This document shows, piece after piece, positions 25,796 to 33,429 of a stretch of 64,000 nucleotides of DNA. Below the pieces are notes generated by a model that made no database searches, was not told the origin of the DNA, and was given only the letters and a program-made list of their open reading frames with translations. A program made the position numbers and the translations under genes. This DNA comes from Saprospiraceae bacterium (lineage in GTDB: Bacteria; Bacteroidota; Bacteroidia; Chitinophagales; Saprospiraceae): positions 16,253-80,252 of the forward strand of contig JALHQW010000034.1 of the NCBI GenBank assembly GCA_022841745.1, written 5' to 3'. Every line of letters starts with the position of its first letter. The stretch's first letter is position 1.

Positions 25796-25868
25796 CGCGG
25801 GATGGAGCAGTTGGTAGCTCGTCGGGCTCATAACCCGAAGGCCGCAGGTTCAAGTCCTGCTCCCGCCA
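25796..25868 (+). tRNA. Initiator tRNA-Met (anticodon CAT)
   Basis: A 73-nt cloverleaf with acceptor CGCGGGA/TCCCGCC, D arm GGAGCAGTTGGTAGCTC, anticodon loop CTCATAA and T arm GCAGGTTCAAGTCCTGC. The anticodon stem has the three consecutive G-C pairs (GGG/CCC) that mark an initiator tRNA, and positions 1 and 72 do not pair. Here the mismatch is C1-C72 instead of the common C1-A72. The 3' CCA is not encoded. Confidence 0.95.
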
Positions 25869-25881
25869 CAAAATCTGAAGA

Positions 25882-25905
25882 CCTCTGCATTTGCAGGGGT
25901 TTTCT
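25882..25905 (+). terminator. Terminator after tRNA-fMet
   Basis: CCTCTGCA, a TT loop, TGCAGGGG, then TTTTCTT: an 8-bp stem with a T-rich tail, 14 nt after the tRNA end. One G-T pair is included. Confidence 0.65.
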
Positions 25906-26352
25906 TGTTTAACGGTAACACGCTCCGGTAACAGGACTGTCGGCGTGAAAATTCGTCATGCTGTCAGCTAAAAAAATCGCCTGCCTTCCCCGTCTTTATT
26001 CCTCAAGACCTTTCCAAGGAAGCATTTATCCATTACACTGAACCAGCAGGGTGCCTGGGCACAAAAAGCAAAGCTGACGGCTGCACTTGCCCCATGGGGC
26101 TTGCGTATCACACTTGACCATTGGCTTTTATGGTTGTTTGATTAACCAACTCAAGTTTCGGAGCACCAAAGCTTCTCCAAAAAGCGTGTTCAGCAATATC
26201 GCCGTTAGGCGGGACTGCTTGAAGGGGCAGCAAATTGATTTTTTGCTGAGGCAAAAAATCAATTTGCTGCCCTTTCGAGGATTTCCCCTTTGGGGCGTCG
26301 CCTATGGCTTCGCCAAAACGCAATCAATTGGTCGGAGAACCATCCCCATGCC
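25906..26352. other. Gene-free stretch with a perfect 22-bp hairpin
   Basis: About 450 nt with no convincing gene; the short open frames on both strands here are mirror images of each other because of the palindrome. GGGCAGCAAATTGATTTTTTGC (only its start, GGGCAGC, and end, TTTTTTGC, need checking) at 26225-26246 is perfectly inverted at 26251-26272 around a 4-nt loop. Weaker inverted similarity extends outside it. No integrase or att-like duplication of the tRNA end was seen. Confidence 0.6.
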
Positions 26353-27096
26353 CTAATAATAAAACGGCTCCTCCATCTTAGGTAATTTCAGCTCGTTCTC
26401 GCCAGGGTGGAAACCGTCCATATTGGGCAGTACCTTTGGTTTGTTCGTGAAGTCTTTGGTGGTTTTAGTGATGGCCGGGTTGTCCTCGCTCTTGGAGCAA
26501 TCCTCGACCTCCTTGTTATAGTTGATTTTGCCAGTGGATAAATTGTAGTCGTAAGTTTCCCAATAATCGCAAGGGCTTCCTGTGTTGGTGGTGGCGCCAA
26601 TGAGTTTCCAAGCGGCACCTTGAAAGCGGTAACGGTGAGTATAGGTCCATTTGGTGCGGCTGCCGCCAAAATGGTGAAGAACAAGGCTGCCGTTTTCGAT
26701 GACTACCCCTTGGAATGGGTCGCCCATCATGCCGCCGTTTTGGCTGGGCATAACAGGGCCAGTCGTTTTGTGCCAAAGCTCCCACAGTCCGTTGTTCGAT
26801 TTGAAGATGTGAAGCTCCCGCTCGGTGCCCAAATCAGTTTCCCGTTTTGTGTCGTAAACAATGGCTTTTTCGTCCTTGCCGTCCTTGTCGAGGTCGCCAG
26901 TGGCCTCGCCCAATTTGGTCAGGCCAGTTGGGTTCGGTATGGTGTCACTCGTGGCGGCTGTAGCAGCTTCCACGGGCGGCTCGACTGGGATTTCGGTAGC
27001 GTCGGCAGGGGTCGTGTTTCCCGTATCGGGATGGTTTTTGCTGCCTTGACAGGCAAAAAACAAGATGCTGGCGAAAAATAATAGCTTGCTTTTCAT
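26353..27096 (-). CDS. Lipoprotein with FG-GAP/VCBS-like segment
   Basis: 247 residues with a lipoprotein signal (FFASILFFACQG, lipid Cys near residue 16) and a Thr/Pro/Ala-rich linker to residue 55. The core begins TKLGEATGDLDKDGKDEKAI, an Asp/Gly calcium-loop type motif seen in FG-GAP/VCBS repeats. It continues with strands that report a value and a status (RELHIFKSNNGLWELW). The end is Pro/Glu-rich. No named family is recognised; an outer-surface or periplasmic lipoprotein is likely. Confidence 0.7.
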   Translation of the reverse strand: MKSKLLFFASILFFACQGSKNHPDTGNTTPADATEIPVEPPVEAATAATSDTIPNPTGLTKLGEATGDLDKDGKDEKAIVYDTKRETDLGTERELHIFKSNNGLWELWHKTTGPVMPSQNGGMMGDPFQGVVIENGSLVLHHFGGSRTKWTYTHRYRFQGAAWKLIGATTNTGSPCDYWETYDYNLSTGKINYNKEVEDCSKSEDNPAITKTTKDFTNKPKVLPNMDGFHPGENELKLPKMEEPFYY

Positions 27097-27295
27097 GGTT
27101 GATTTTTGATGTGAAGATAAACGGGTTGCCCCAGATTTTGGGCAAATCTAATACGACGTTGGTGACGCATCAAAAAGGCCGGCAAAATCTGAGCGGACGG
27201 CTGGGCTGGCCCGTGTGGCTGGCGGTGGGGGAGGGGTGGGTGCAGGGAGTGGTAGATTGGCTGGGATATCGCAATTGGCAATTGGCGGTTAGCTG

Positions 27296-28042
27296 TTAGT
27301 TGTTGGCCATAGCTAGCAACCGCCGGAGCTGCTTTTTGGTCTCGTGCGGAAAATCGGAGCCTAGTACCCAATGAACGTATTCCTTTGTCTCTATCACCAA
27401 CTGGTCTTTGTGCTTGCCGAACGACCAGTAAACCAGCCCTTCCTTTTCGTAGAGTTTCCCGGCAAAATCAACCCGGCCATTGTCGCCACGGCATAGTTCT
27501 TCGAGGTCGGGTATGGCGGTGGGCAGGCTTGGGTTTTGTTCCAATTGCTTTTCGAAGATGGTGACGGTGGCCCGGATGTCGGAAAGGGCATCGTGGGCGC
27601 TGTCGAGGGACTGGCCGGTGTAGCGGCGGTAGGTTTCATCGAGGCGATGGCTGTTGACGTTGCGCTCGATTTTGAGGACGTCGAGGAAGCGGGTGCCTTC
27701 TTCCGGGAAATCAATGCCTACCCTGGCGAATTCTTCCACGAGCATGGGCACGTCGAAATTGTCGGAATTGTAGCCAGCGAGATCAGCGCCAGAGAGCCAC
27801 TGGGCGAAGGATTTTGCTACTTGCCGGAAATAGGGGGCGTCCTTCACCTCCTCGTCGGAGATGCCGTGGATGGCGGTGGCTCCTGCGGGGATGGGGATGC
27901 CGGGGTTTAGCAGCACGTTTTTCTCTTCCCGCTGGCCATCGAGCGTGATTTTGACGGCCCCGATTTGTAGGATGCGGTCCTGGGCAGTGTTGGTGCCGGT
28001 GGTTTCGAGGTCGAAGAAGATGATGGGGCGGGTGAGCTGCAT
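27296..28042 (-). CDS. DEDDh 3'-5' exonuclease (DnaQ/PolC epsilon-like)
   Basis: 248 residues. The exonuclease motifs are visible: Exo I IIFFDLETTGTN (Asp and Glu), Exo II GYNSDNFDVPML (Asp), Exo III SAHDALSDIRATVTIF (His and Asp), so it is of the DEDDh class. The last 75 residues form an extra region with VDFAGKLYEKEGLVYWSFGK, a segment found in many Bacteroidota exonucleases of this kind. It probably trims DNA during repair or replication proofreading. It lies immediately upstream of, and divergent from, the WYL regulator and the CRISPR locus; CRISPR-linked DnaQ-like nucleases can help trim prespacers, but that role here is only a possibility. Confidence 0.88.
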   Translation of the reverse strand: MQLTRPIIFFDLETTGTNTAQDRILQIGAVKITLDGQREEKNVLLNPGIPIPAGATAIHGISDEEVKDAPYFRQVAKSFAQWLSGADLAGYNSDNFDVPMLVEEFARVGIDFPEEGTRFLDVLKIERNVNSHRLDETYRRYTGQSLDSAHDALSDIRATVTIFEKQLEQNPSLPTAIPDLEELCRGDNGRVDFAGKLYEKEGLVYWSFGKHKDQLVIETKEYVHWVLGSDFPHETKKQLRRLLAMANN

Positions 28043-28163
28043 TGGGTGGTTGTTTTGGGGGCGAAAGTAGGGAAGAAAAGGGGATTGAGTTCGCTGACGG
28101 TCGAAGCGGTGAGCGGATGTGTGCTCCTTCCAATTGTTAGAATTTTATTTACTGCCACTATAC

Positions 28164-28194
28164 TTTGGTTATATCGGTAAACAATATAACTTTG
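28164..28194 (+). promoter_or_regulatory. Promoter of the WYL regulator (TTTG-N19-TAACTTTG)
   Basis: TTTG at 28164-28167 and TAACTTTG at 28187-28194 with 19 nt between: an exact match to the Bacteroidota housekeeping promoter. The regulator starts at 28255. Confidence 0.8.
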
Positions 28195-28254
28195 GCCATC
28201 ATACCTGAGAGAGCTTTTCAATAAACACAGTCTTTTAACCCGAAAGCTAGGCGT

Positions 28255-29148
28255 ATGCTCCCCCAGCAAAAAATACTACGGGTACTGAACCTCATCAGAC
28301 TTCTTAGGGAACCCTTTCCTAAGACCGTGAAGCAATTGTCGCTGCTGCTAGAATGCGACGAACGAACTACCTACCGCTACCGTGACCTGCTTGCTGAACT
28401 CGGCTATTTCGTGGAGCTGAACGAAAACAACGGCTGGTACCTCCCTGATGTGAAGGAACGCTATGCCGCCGACTTGACCGTTGAGGAAATGGCCATTTTG
28501 CGCACGGCGCTTTCATCCCTGCCTGCTGGGCATCCACTGAAGCAGAGCATACACCGAAAGCTGTTCAAAAAATCGGAACTGCTGCCATTGGCGGACGAAC
28601 TGGCAGAGGTGCGGAGGGCACAAACGGTCAGCATCTTGCAAAATGCCATCAACAATCACCGAGTAGTAAAGCTGCGCAGGTATTTTTCAGCCAATTCCAA
28701 CACCATTAGCGATAGGGCTGTGGAGCCGTTGGAATTCGATGGTGACTTCTCCCAATTGACTGCCTGGGAGCCCGCCCTGGGCGAGATGCGCTATTTCAAG
28801 ACGACCCGTATAGAGGGGGTGGAACTGCTGCCCAATGCACGTACCTACTCCGGAAGTGCTCCGCCCTGTGATATTTTCAAGATGTCGGGAGAGCCATTTA
28901 CAGTGAAGCTGCTGCTGAGTAAGCGGGCCTACAGCCTGTTGGTGGAGGAGTATCCCGCTGCCAAGCACTTTATACTGCCCATCGAAAACGATGACTTTCC
29001 TTACAGGCTGGTGATGGAGGTGCGCTCCCAGGATGGGATTGGACGCTTTGTGCTCGGACAAGCGGGAGAACTTGTCGTGGAGGAGCCGGAGAGCTTCGTG
29101 GCGTACCTGCGGGAAAGGGCGGGGAGGGGGATGTGGATTGAAAAATGA
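28255..29148 (+). CDS. WYL-domain HTH transcriptional regulator
   Basis: 297 residues. The N-terminal winged helix-turn-helix covers residues 5-65 (ILRVLNLIRLLREPFPKTVK then LLLECDERTTYRYRDLLAEL). The WYL core lies at about 120-205, with RRAQTVSILQNAINNHRVVK, LRRYFSANSNTISDRAVEPL and the arginine-containing FKTTRIEGVEL; a C-terminal WCX-type extension ends near EEPESFVAYLRERAG. WYL proteins are ligand-sensing regulators that are frequently linked to CRISPR-Cas and other defence loci. Position and orientation just ahead of the cas operon suggest that it controls cas transcription. Confidence 0.85.
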   Translation: MLPQQKILRVLNLIRLLREPFPKTVKQLSLLLECDERTTYRYRDLLAELGYFVELNENNGWYLPDVKERYAADLTVEEMAILRTALSSLPAGHPLKQSIHRKLFKKSELLPLADELAEVRRAQTVSILQNAINNHRVVKLRRYFSANSNTISDRAVEPLEFDGDFSQLTAWEPALGEMRYFKTTRIEGVELLPNARTYSGSAPPCDIFKMSGEPFTVKLLLSKRAYSLLVEEYPAAKHFILPIENDDFPYRLVMEVRSQDGIGRFVLGQAGELVVEEPESFVAYLRERAGRGMWIEK

Positions 29149-29276
29149 TAATGCAAAAAAAAACTTAAAAAAATCACAATGTGAAATTTAAATATAATAA
29201 ATTGAATATCAATTTTTTATGAAAAATTATGATAGTTTACTGGGAGTCTCAGTTACAAGTTGTACAAGCCCACCTC

Positions 29277-29307
29277 TTGACAATGGGCAATAATTTTCGA
29301 ATCTTTG
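29277..29307 (+). promoter_or_regulatory. Possible promoter for the cas operon
   Basis: TTGACA at 29277-29282 and AATCTTTG at 29300-29307, 17 nt apart. The second element differs from TAnnTTTG at the first base. It is followed by the small Cys-rich gene and the cas operon. Support is weak. Confidence 0.35.
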
Positions 29308-29420
29308 CAGTGAAATCTTTATCAGGAAATTTAAGTCAATTCAATCCTTGTTCTTTTGGAGTTGTTTGACTCAAATTCCCTGAGTTTCAATCTTTCTTAT
29401 CATAGATTAAAGTTCACAAT

Positions 29421-29582
29421 ATGAACAATTGCAAAGGTCACAAAAATCAAAGTAAAAACCAAAATGACAACTTCGTTGATTACGACTGGTACTTCCCTCC
29501 AGATATTGAAAAAGGCTGTATCAAATGTAATTTTTTCCCGCAAATGTGTGATGGGACCTGTCAAATCTGTGGTCGTCCTTGA
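29421..29582 (+). CDS. Small Cys-rich protein upstream of cas8b
   Basis: A 53-residue reading frame starting at ATG 29421 and ending at TGA 29582. The N-terminal half is polar (NCKGHKNQSKNQNDNF) and the C-terminal half is Cys-rich: GCIKCNFFPQMCDGTCQICG. The spacing CxxC-x6-C-x3-C-x2-C could bind zinc or an iron-sulfur cluster. I know no family for it. It is between the WYL regulator and cas8b, on the same strand, 105 nt before cas8b. Its Cys spacing and the position argue that it is a real gene, but coding evidence is limited by its length. Confidence 0.45.
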   Translation: MNNCKGHKNQSKNQNDNFVDYDWYFPPDIEKGCIKCNFFPQMCDGTCQICGRP

Positions 29583-29687
29583 TTGCAAATTTTGGGATGA
29601 AAAATCTTTTTCGAAGCATTGACACAAACTGACAGAGGGGGGCGGATACCTTGCACCCGTGTTCAGACAATATAAAACTTTTAGCTT

Positions 29688-31610
29688 ATGCTCAATACAC
29701 TTATCGCCATTGGCAACCAACTCGGAGAAGAAATGGACGAGTGGGATGACCTGATAAATCAGGTCGAAGTCGAAAAGACAATGGGCAAGGACAACATCCC
29801 GCTCAACAACTATGTGGCTGAAATGATATTCGACCTCGATGCGAAGGATGTTTACGTCAGTCCTGCATTTTGGGAATATGATGACAATTCTCCAAAGGAC
29901 TGGCGAAACATCAGGATAACAGAACGCAATGGAAAATCGACGTTCCCTTGTGTATTAGCCAAGAAAAATCTGGAACAATACCGTAAGACCTTTTTCGGCA
30001 AAACGGGAAAAGGCGAAAAAGGCGAGTTTGTGCAGGCAATTGAAGCCAGACAACCTGGCCTCGTAGGCTCAAAGCTTTATCAAGCCCTCACAGAAGTTTA
30101 TGGTTTGAAAGACCTGTTTGATGACAAGTATTTTGATAAAACTAAAGAAACGGTATCGGCTGAAAAATTGTGGGCAGGATTAAACTTGGGTAAAACTGAC
30201 AGAATCATCTTACTTTCTACAAGTATCAAAAGCGACAAATTGGGGCTTGCCCAACCAACACCATTTAAAGACCTCGATGGCTTCGAGCAGTATTTCCTGC
30301 CAACAAAAAAGGAAGAAAAAATTGCTACATCAGCCCCGAAGCTTTGCTATGCTACTGGTGAAACACATGGGGATGTAATGGAGCCGGAATTTGCAAATAG
30401 GTACAGCATCAACAAGATGTTTGTGACCACTACCATGAATTATGCAGCCCATCTTGATTCAAGTGTGTTTCAAGCGAACTATCAAGCATCGGGAAAGGTG
30501 CAAACGGCACTTGAACGTGGCTCCAATTATATTCTCAAAAAACTGACAACCAAGATTGCGGGCATTGACCATTGCATCATCCCTGAGTTTTTGTCTTTTG
30601 AACCAGTGCCAGAACTTTACAAACTGGAAGGAATTCAACGGCGATGTGATTTGTTTTTCCAAACTGAAGATTGGGAGAGAATTACAGATAGAATTGAAGA
30701 TAATGTTGATTCAATGTACTGGATTACTTTTCAAGGCTTTCAGTCAGATGGCAACTATTTCAAAACCACCAATCTAATCAAAAGTGTAAGTAAGCACCAT
30801 CTGAACAAGTTGATAGATGGTTTTTGGAAGCTCAATAATGAATGGAAAAGCCAAGACGATTTCCCTTGGCGTGAAATAATGACTTTCAAAGAGAAGCACT
30901 TGAATTTTACCTTGCGTTCTGTCTATAATATTATTCCAGTTAGAAAAGATTTGGTAAAAAATAAGGCACTTGTTTTCTTCAAGTCGCTCCTTGAAAACAG
31001 GCAAGTCGAAAAAGCAGAGGTTTATGAATTTTTCAACGAACTCATTCTTTGCTATTGGCACAAGCGGTTCAAGGCTTACGCAAATATTTATACCAACGAT
31101 TACTTTGACTTTGCTGCACGGGATGCCGTGTTCAAATACCTCGCTGTTTTTCAAATTTTAAAACAATTCAAACTCATTAAAGGCATGGAAAATACCAATC
31201 AAAACCCACAGCCCGATATGCCCGTACTTGAAAAAACGGACGATTACCAAGAACGGATTGAGCGATTTTTTACAAGAATGGAATACAATGATGACCAAAA
31301 AGCAATGTTTTATCTTGGAAGAGCTTTAAGCAAAATTGCACATGCTCAAAGTAAAAAACATCCTTCTAAACCTATCTTAAAAAAATTGAATTACAATGGA
31401 CTTAGCGTCAGAGACATAGTACAGTTGAGGGAAGCCATAGAAGAAAAAGCTCAACAGTATAAAGTCCATGATGAAGCAGGTTATTCATTTTCCCGTTTTC
31501 ACCAATTTTTTAAGTATTTGGATTGGGAAAAGCGCATTAATCCACATGAGTCATTGTTCTTCTTGCTTTCTGGATATTCGTTTTTCTGGACTCAAGAAAA
31601 GATTTCCTAA
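29688..31610 (+). CDS. cas8b: Cas8b, large subunit of type I-B Cascade (TM1802/Csh1-like)
   Basis: 640 residues. It starts MLNTLIAIGNQLGEEMDEW and has the TM1802-type features: an early VYVSPAFWEYDD segment, FPCVLAKKNLEQYRKTFFGK, a central HCIIPEFLSFEPVPELYK and a helical C-terminal third. Cas8b recognises the PAM and positions the target in the Cascade complex. It is the first cas gene and is followed after 35 nt by cas7, the normal I-B arrangement. The gene is AT-rich compared with cas1. The subunit is among the least conserved, so the call relies partly on order. Confidence 0.85.
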   Translation: MLNTLIAIGNQLGEEMDEWDDLINQVEVEKTMGKDNIPLNNYVAEMIFDLDAKDVYVSPAFWEYDDNSPKDWRNIRITERNGKSTFPCVLAKKNLEQYRKTFFGKTGKGEKGEFVQAIEARQPGLVGSKLYQALTEVYGLKDLFDDKYFDKTKETVSAEKLWAGLNLGKTDRIILLSTSIKSDKLGLAQPTPFKDLDGFEQYFLPTKKEEKIATSAPKLCYATGETHGDVMEPEFANRYSINKMFVTTTMNYAAHLDSSVFQANYQASGKVQTALERGSNYILKKLTTKIAGIDHCIIPEFLSFEPVPELYKLEGIQRRCDLFFQTEDWERITDRIEDNVDSMYWITFQGFQSDGNYFKTTNLIKSVSKHHLNKLIDGFWKLNNEWKSQDDFPWREIMTFKEKHLNFTLRSVYNIIPVRKDLVKNKALVFFKSLLENRQVEKAEVYEFFNELILCYWHKRFKAYANIYTNDYFDFAARDAVFKYLAVFQILKQFKLIKGMENTNQNPQPDMPVLEKTDDYQERIERFFTRMEYNDDQKAMFYLGRALSKIAHAQSKKHPSKPILKKLNYNGLSVRDIVQLREAIEEKAQQYKVHDEAGYSFSRFHQFFKYLDWEKRINPHESLFFLLSGYSFFWTQEKIS

Positions 31611-31645
31611 AACACTCAAAATCAAACGTTTAAAATAAAAAGACA

Positions 31646-32644
31646 ATGAAAAATACCATTTCCAACAATTCCGACTTTCTTTTCCTCTACGAGGCAATCC
31701 AATGTAATCCCAACGGCGACCCTGACGAGGAGAACAAGCCAAGAATGGACAAAGATACCTCAACAAACCTTGTGACTGACGTAAGGGTAAAGCGATATAT
31801 TCGTGATTTTCTGAAACAGGAAGGAACCGAAATATTCGTGGACATGGAAGGTGACAAGAAAGTTAGTCCCGACACCCGTTTGATTGAAGTTATCAAAAGG
31901 ATGTATGCTGAACCGGAGACAGTAAAGGCAATTTTTCAAGGGGACAGCCAACTAGTTGCGCTTTTTGAAGAACTGACCAAAGGAAAGTCGCCAGAAGAAA
32001 TTGTAAAAAAACTACAAGACGATAAAGACAAAAAGTTCTATCCACTAAATAATCCATTGCTTACTTGGCTTGTGTCTGACAAGTATTTGGATATCCGCTT
32101 GTTTGGAAGTGCTTTTGCCGTCAAGGGATTTACAAAAACTTTTACAGGCCCAGTTCAATTAAATTGGGGCTACTCTTTGCACCCTGTGCAAATCATAGAG
32201 AGCGACTCCATCGTGACCATTATGAACGACGATTCCAGCACATTTGGCAAAGACTACCGGGTTCATTATAGCCTACTTGCCTTCCACGGCTCCATCAATA
32301 AGTACGCTGCCAAAAGTACGGGTATGACCGATGAAGATTTGAAGCTTTTCCGAAAGGCGATTTGGGATAGCATTCCTGCTAATCCGACACGCTCCAAGTT
32401 GAATCAGTACCCCAAACTGTATGTAGAAATTGTTTACAATGATGGCTTCACCAATGGTCAGTTTGGTGATTTGCGGCAGCACATATCAGCAAAAGCCCAA
32501 AAAGAGGCAATCAGGGGATTCAATGACCTCGACTTGGATTTGACGAACCTAGAAGCGCTTATCAAAGGCAACATGGGTGATGGAAAGCCTGTCAAAGAGG
32601 CCAGCATCAAGACCGCTGCTGGCATAGAGTTCAAAATCTCTTGA
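31646..32644 (+). CDS. cas7: Cas7 (Csh2), crRNA backbone subunit of type I-B Cascade
   Basis: 332 residues. The family start is clear: FLFLYEAIQCNPNGDPDEEN followed by RMDKDTSTNLVTDVRVKRYI, the strand-loop typical of Csh2/Csd2. The downstream RRM-like strands include FTGPVQLNWGYSLHPVQIIE. Several copies of Cas7 coat the crRNA spacer. cas5 follows after 17 nt. AT-rich like its neighbours. Confidence 0.95.
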   Translation: MKNTISNNSDFLFLYEAIQCNPNGDPDEENKPRMDKDTSTNLVTDVRVKRYIRDFLKQEGTEIFVDMEGDKKVSPDTRLIEVIKRMYAEPETVKAIFQGDSQLVALFEELTKGKSPEEIVKKLQDDKDKKFYPLNNPLLTWLVSDKYLDIRLFGSAFAVKGFTKTFTGPVQLNWGYSLHPVQIIESDSIVTIMNDDSSTFGKDYRVHYSLLAFHGSINKYAAKSTGMTDEDLKLFRKAIWDSIPANPTRSKLNQYPKLYVEIVYNDGFTNGQFGDLRQHISAKAQKEAIRGFNDLDLDLTNLEALIKGNMGDGKPVKEASIKTAAGIEFKIS

Positions 32645-32661
32645 TTTCAAATCATCATAGC

Positions 32662-33429
32662 ATGGAAATACTCACGTTCGATGTGTGCGGGAAGTTGGCG
32701 CATTTCCGAAAATATTACGCCAACAACACTGCCATGTCATTCAGCATACCGCCCCGGACGACGATTCTGGGTATGATTGCCAGCGTTTTGGGTGAGCAAA
32801 AAGAGACCTATCACGAGGCTTGGCAATCGGATAAGCTGCGGATTGGAGTGCGGGTTTTGTCGCCGATGAAAAAAACATTTCATCGGCTCAACCTGCTCTC
32901 TATTAAAGGTCTTGAAGATTTCTCAGGGAAAAACGGCAGAATACAAACCCCTTTTGAGGTTGTGAGCGGGCTTGACATTAAGACCGATTTAGTCCGTTAC
33001 AGGGTGTATCTATCCTGCTTTGAGGATGGCAAAACGGCATTTGAAAAAATCAAGGTTGCCTTTCTGAATCGGCAACAGGTTTATGCACTTACACTCGGCA
33101 CTGCCAATTTCACCGCCTGGTTGGAGAATATCAGGTTGTTTGATACACATAAGATTAAACTTCAACAGCCAAATGGTTTTAGCACTATTCATTCTGCCAT
33201 ACCCTCCCAAGTTGTGAAGGAGCTAAAATTTGACCCGGACAAGGACGAAGACCAATTGGAAGAAGATTTGTTGCCGGGTGACTTTATTGCCAACCATAAC
33301 CGGGAGCTATCTAGGATGGACAGGGCACTTTTCAGCACCGCCTCAAAAGGAATTCGTGTAATTCTAAAGCAGGAATACTACTCGCTTGTGGGCGGGGAAG
33401 AGCCTGAAAACATTTTATTCCTAGAATGA
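32662..33429 (+). CDS. cas5: Cas5 (Cas5h type), crRNA 5'-handle binding subunit
   Basis: 255 residues from ATG 32662. The start MEILTFDVCGKLAHFRKYYA followed by SFSIPPRTTILGMIASVLG is the Cas5 RAMP signature. It binds the 8-nt 5' handle of the crRNA and Cas8. The ATG is preferred over a TTG 21 nt upstream, which would overlap the cas7 stop. Its stop overlaps the cas3 start (ATGA, 33426-33429), which indicates translational coupling. Confidence 0.93.
   Translation: MEILTFDVCGKLAHFRKYYANNTAMSFSIPPRTTILGMIASVLGEQKETYHEAWQSDKLRIGVRVLSPMKKTFHRLNLLSIKGLEDFSGKNGRIQTPFEVVSGLDIKTDLVRYRVYLSCFEDGKTAFEKIKVAFLNRQQVYALTLGTANFTAWLENIRLFDTHKIKLQQPNGFSTIHSAIPSQVVKELKFDPDKDEDQLEEDLLPGDFIANHNRELSRMDRALFSTASKGIRVILKQEYYSLVGGEEPENILFLE

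Noticed and set aside
25869..26352. Possible integrative element next to tRNA-fMet
   Set aside because: No integrase gene, no repeated tRNA 3' end and no cargo could be found.
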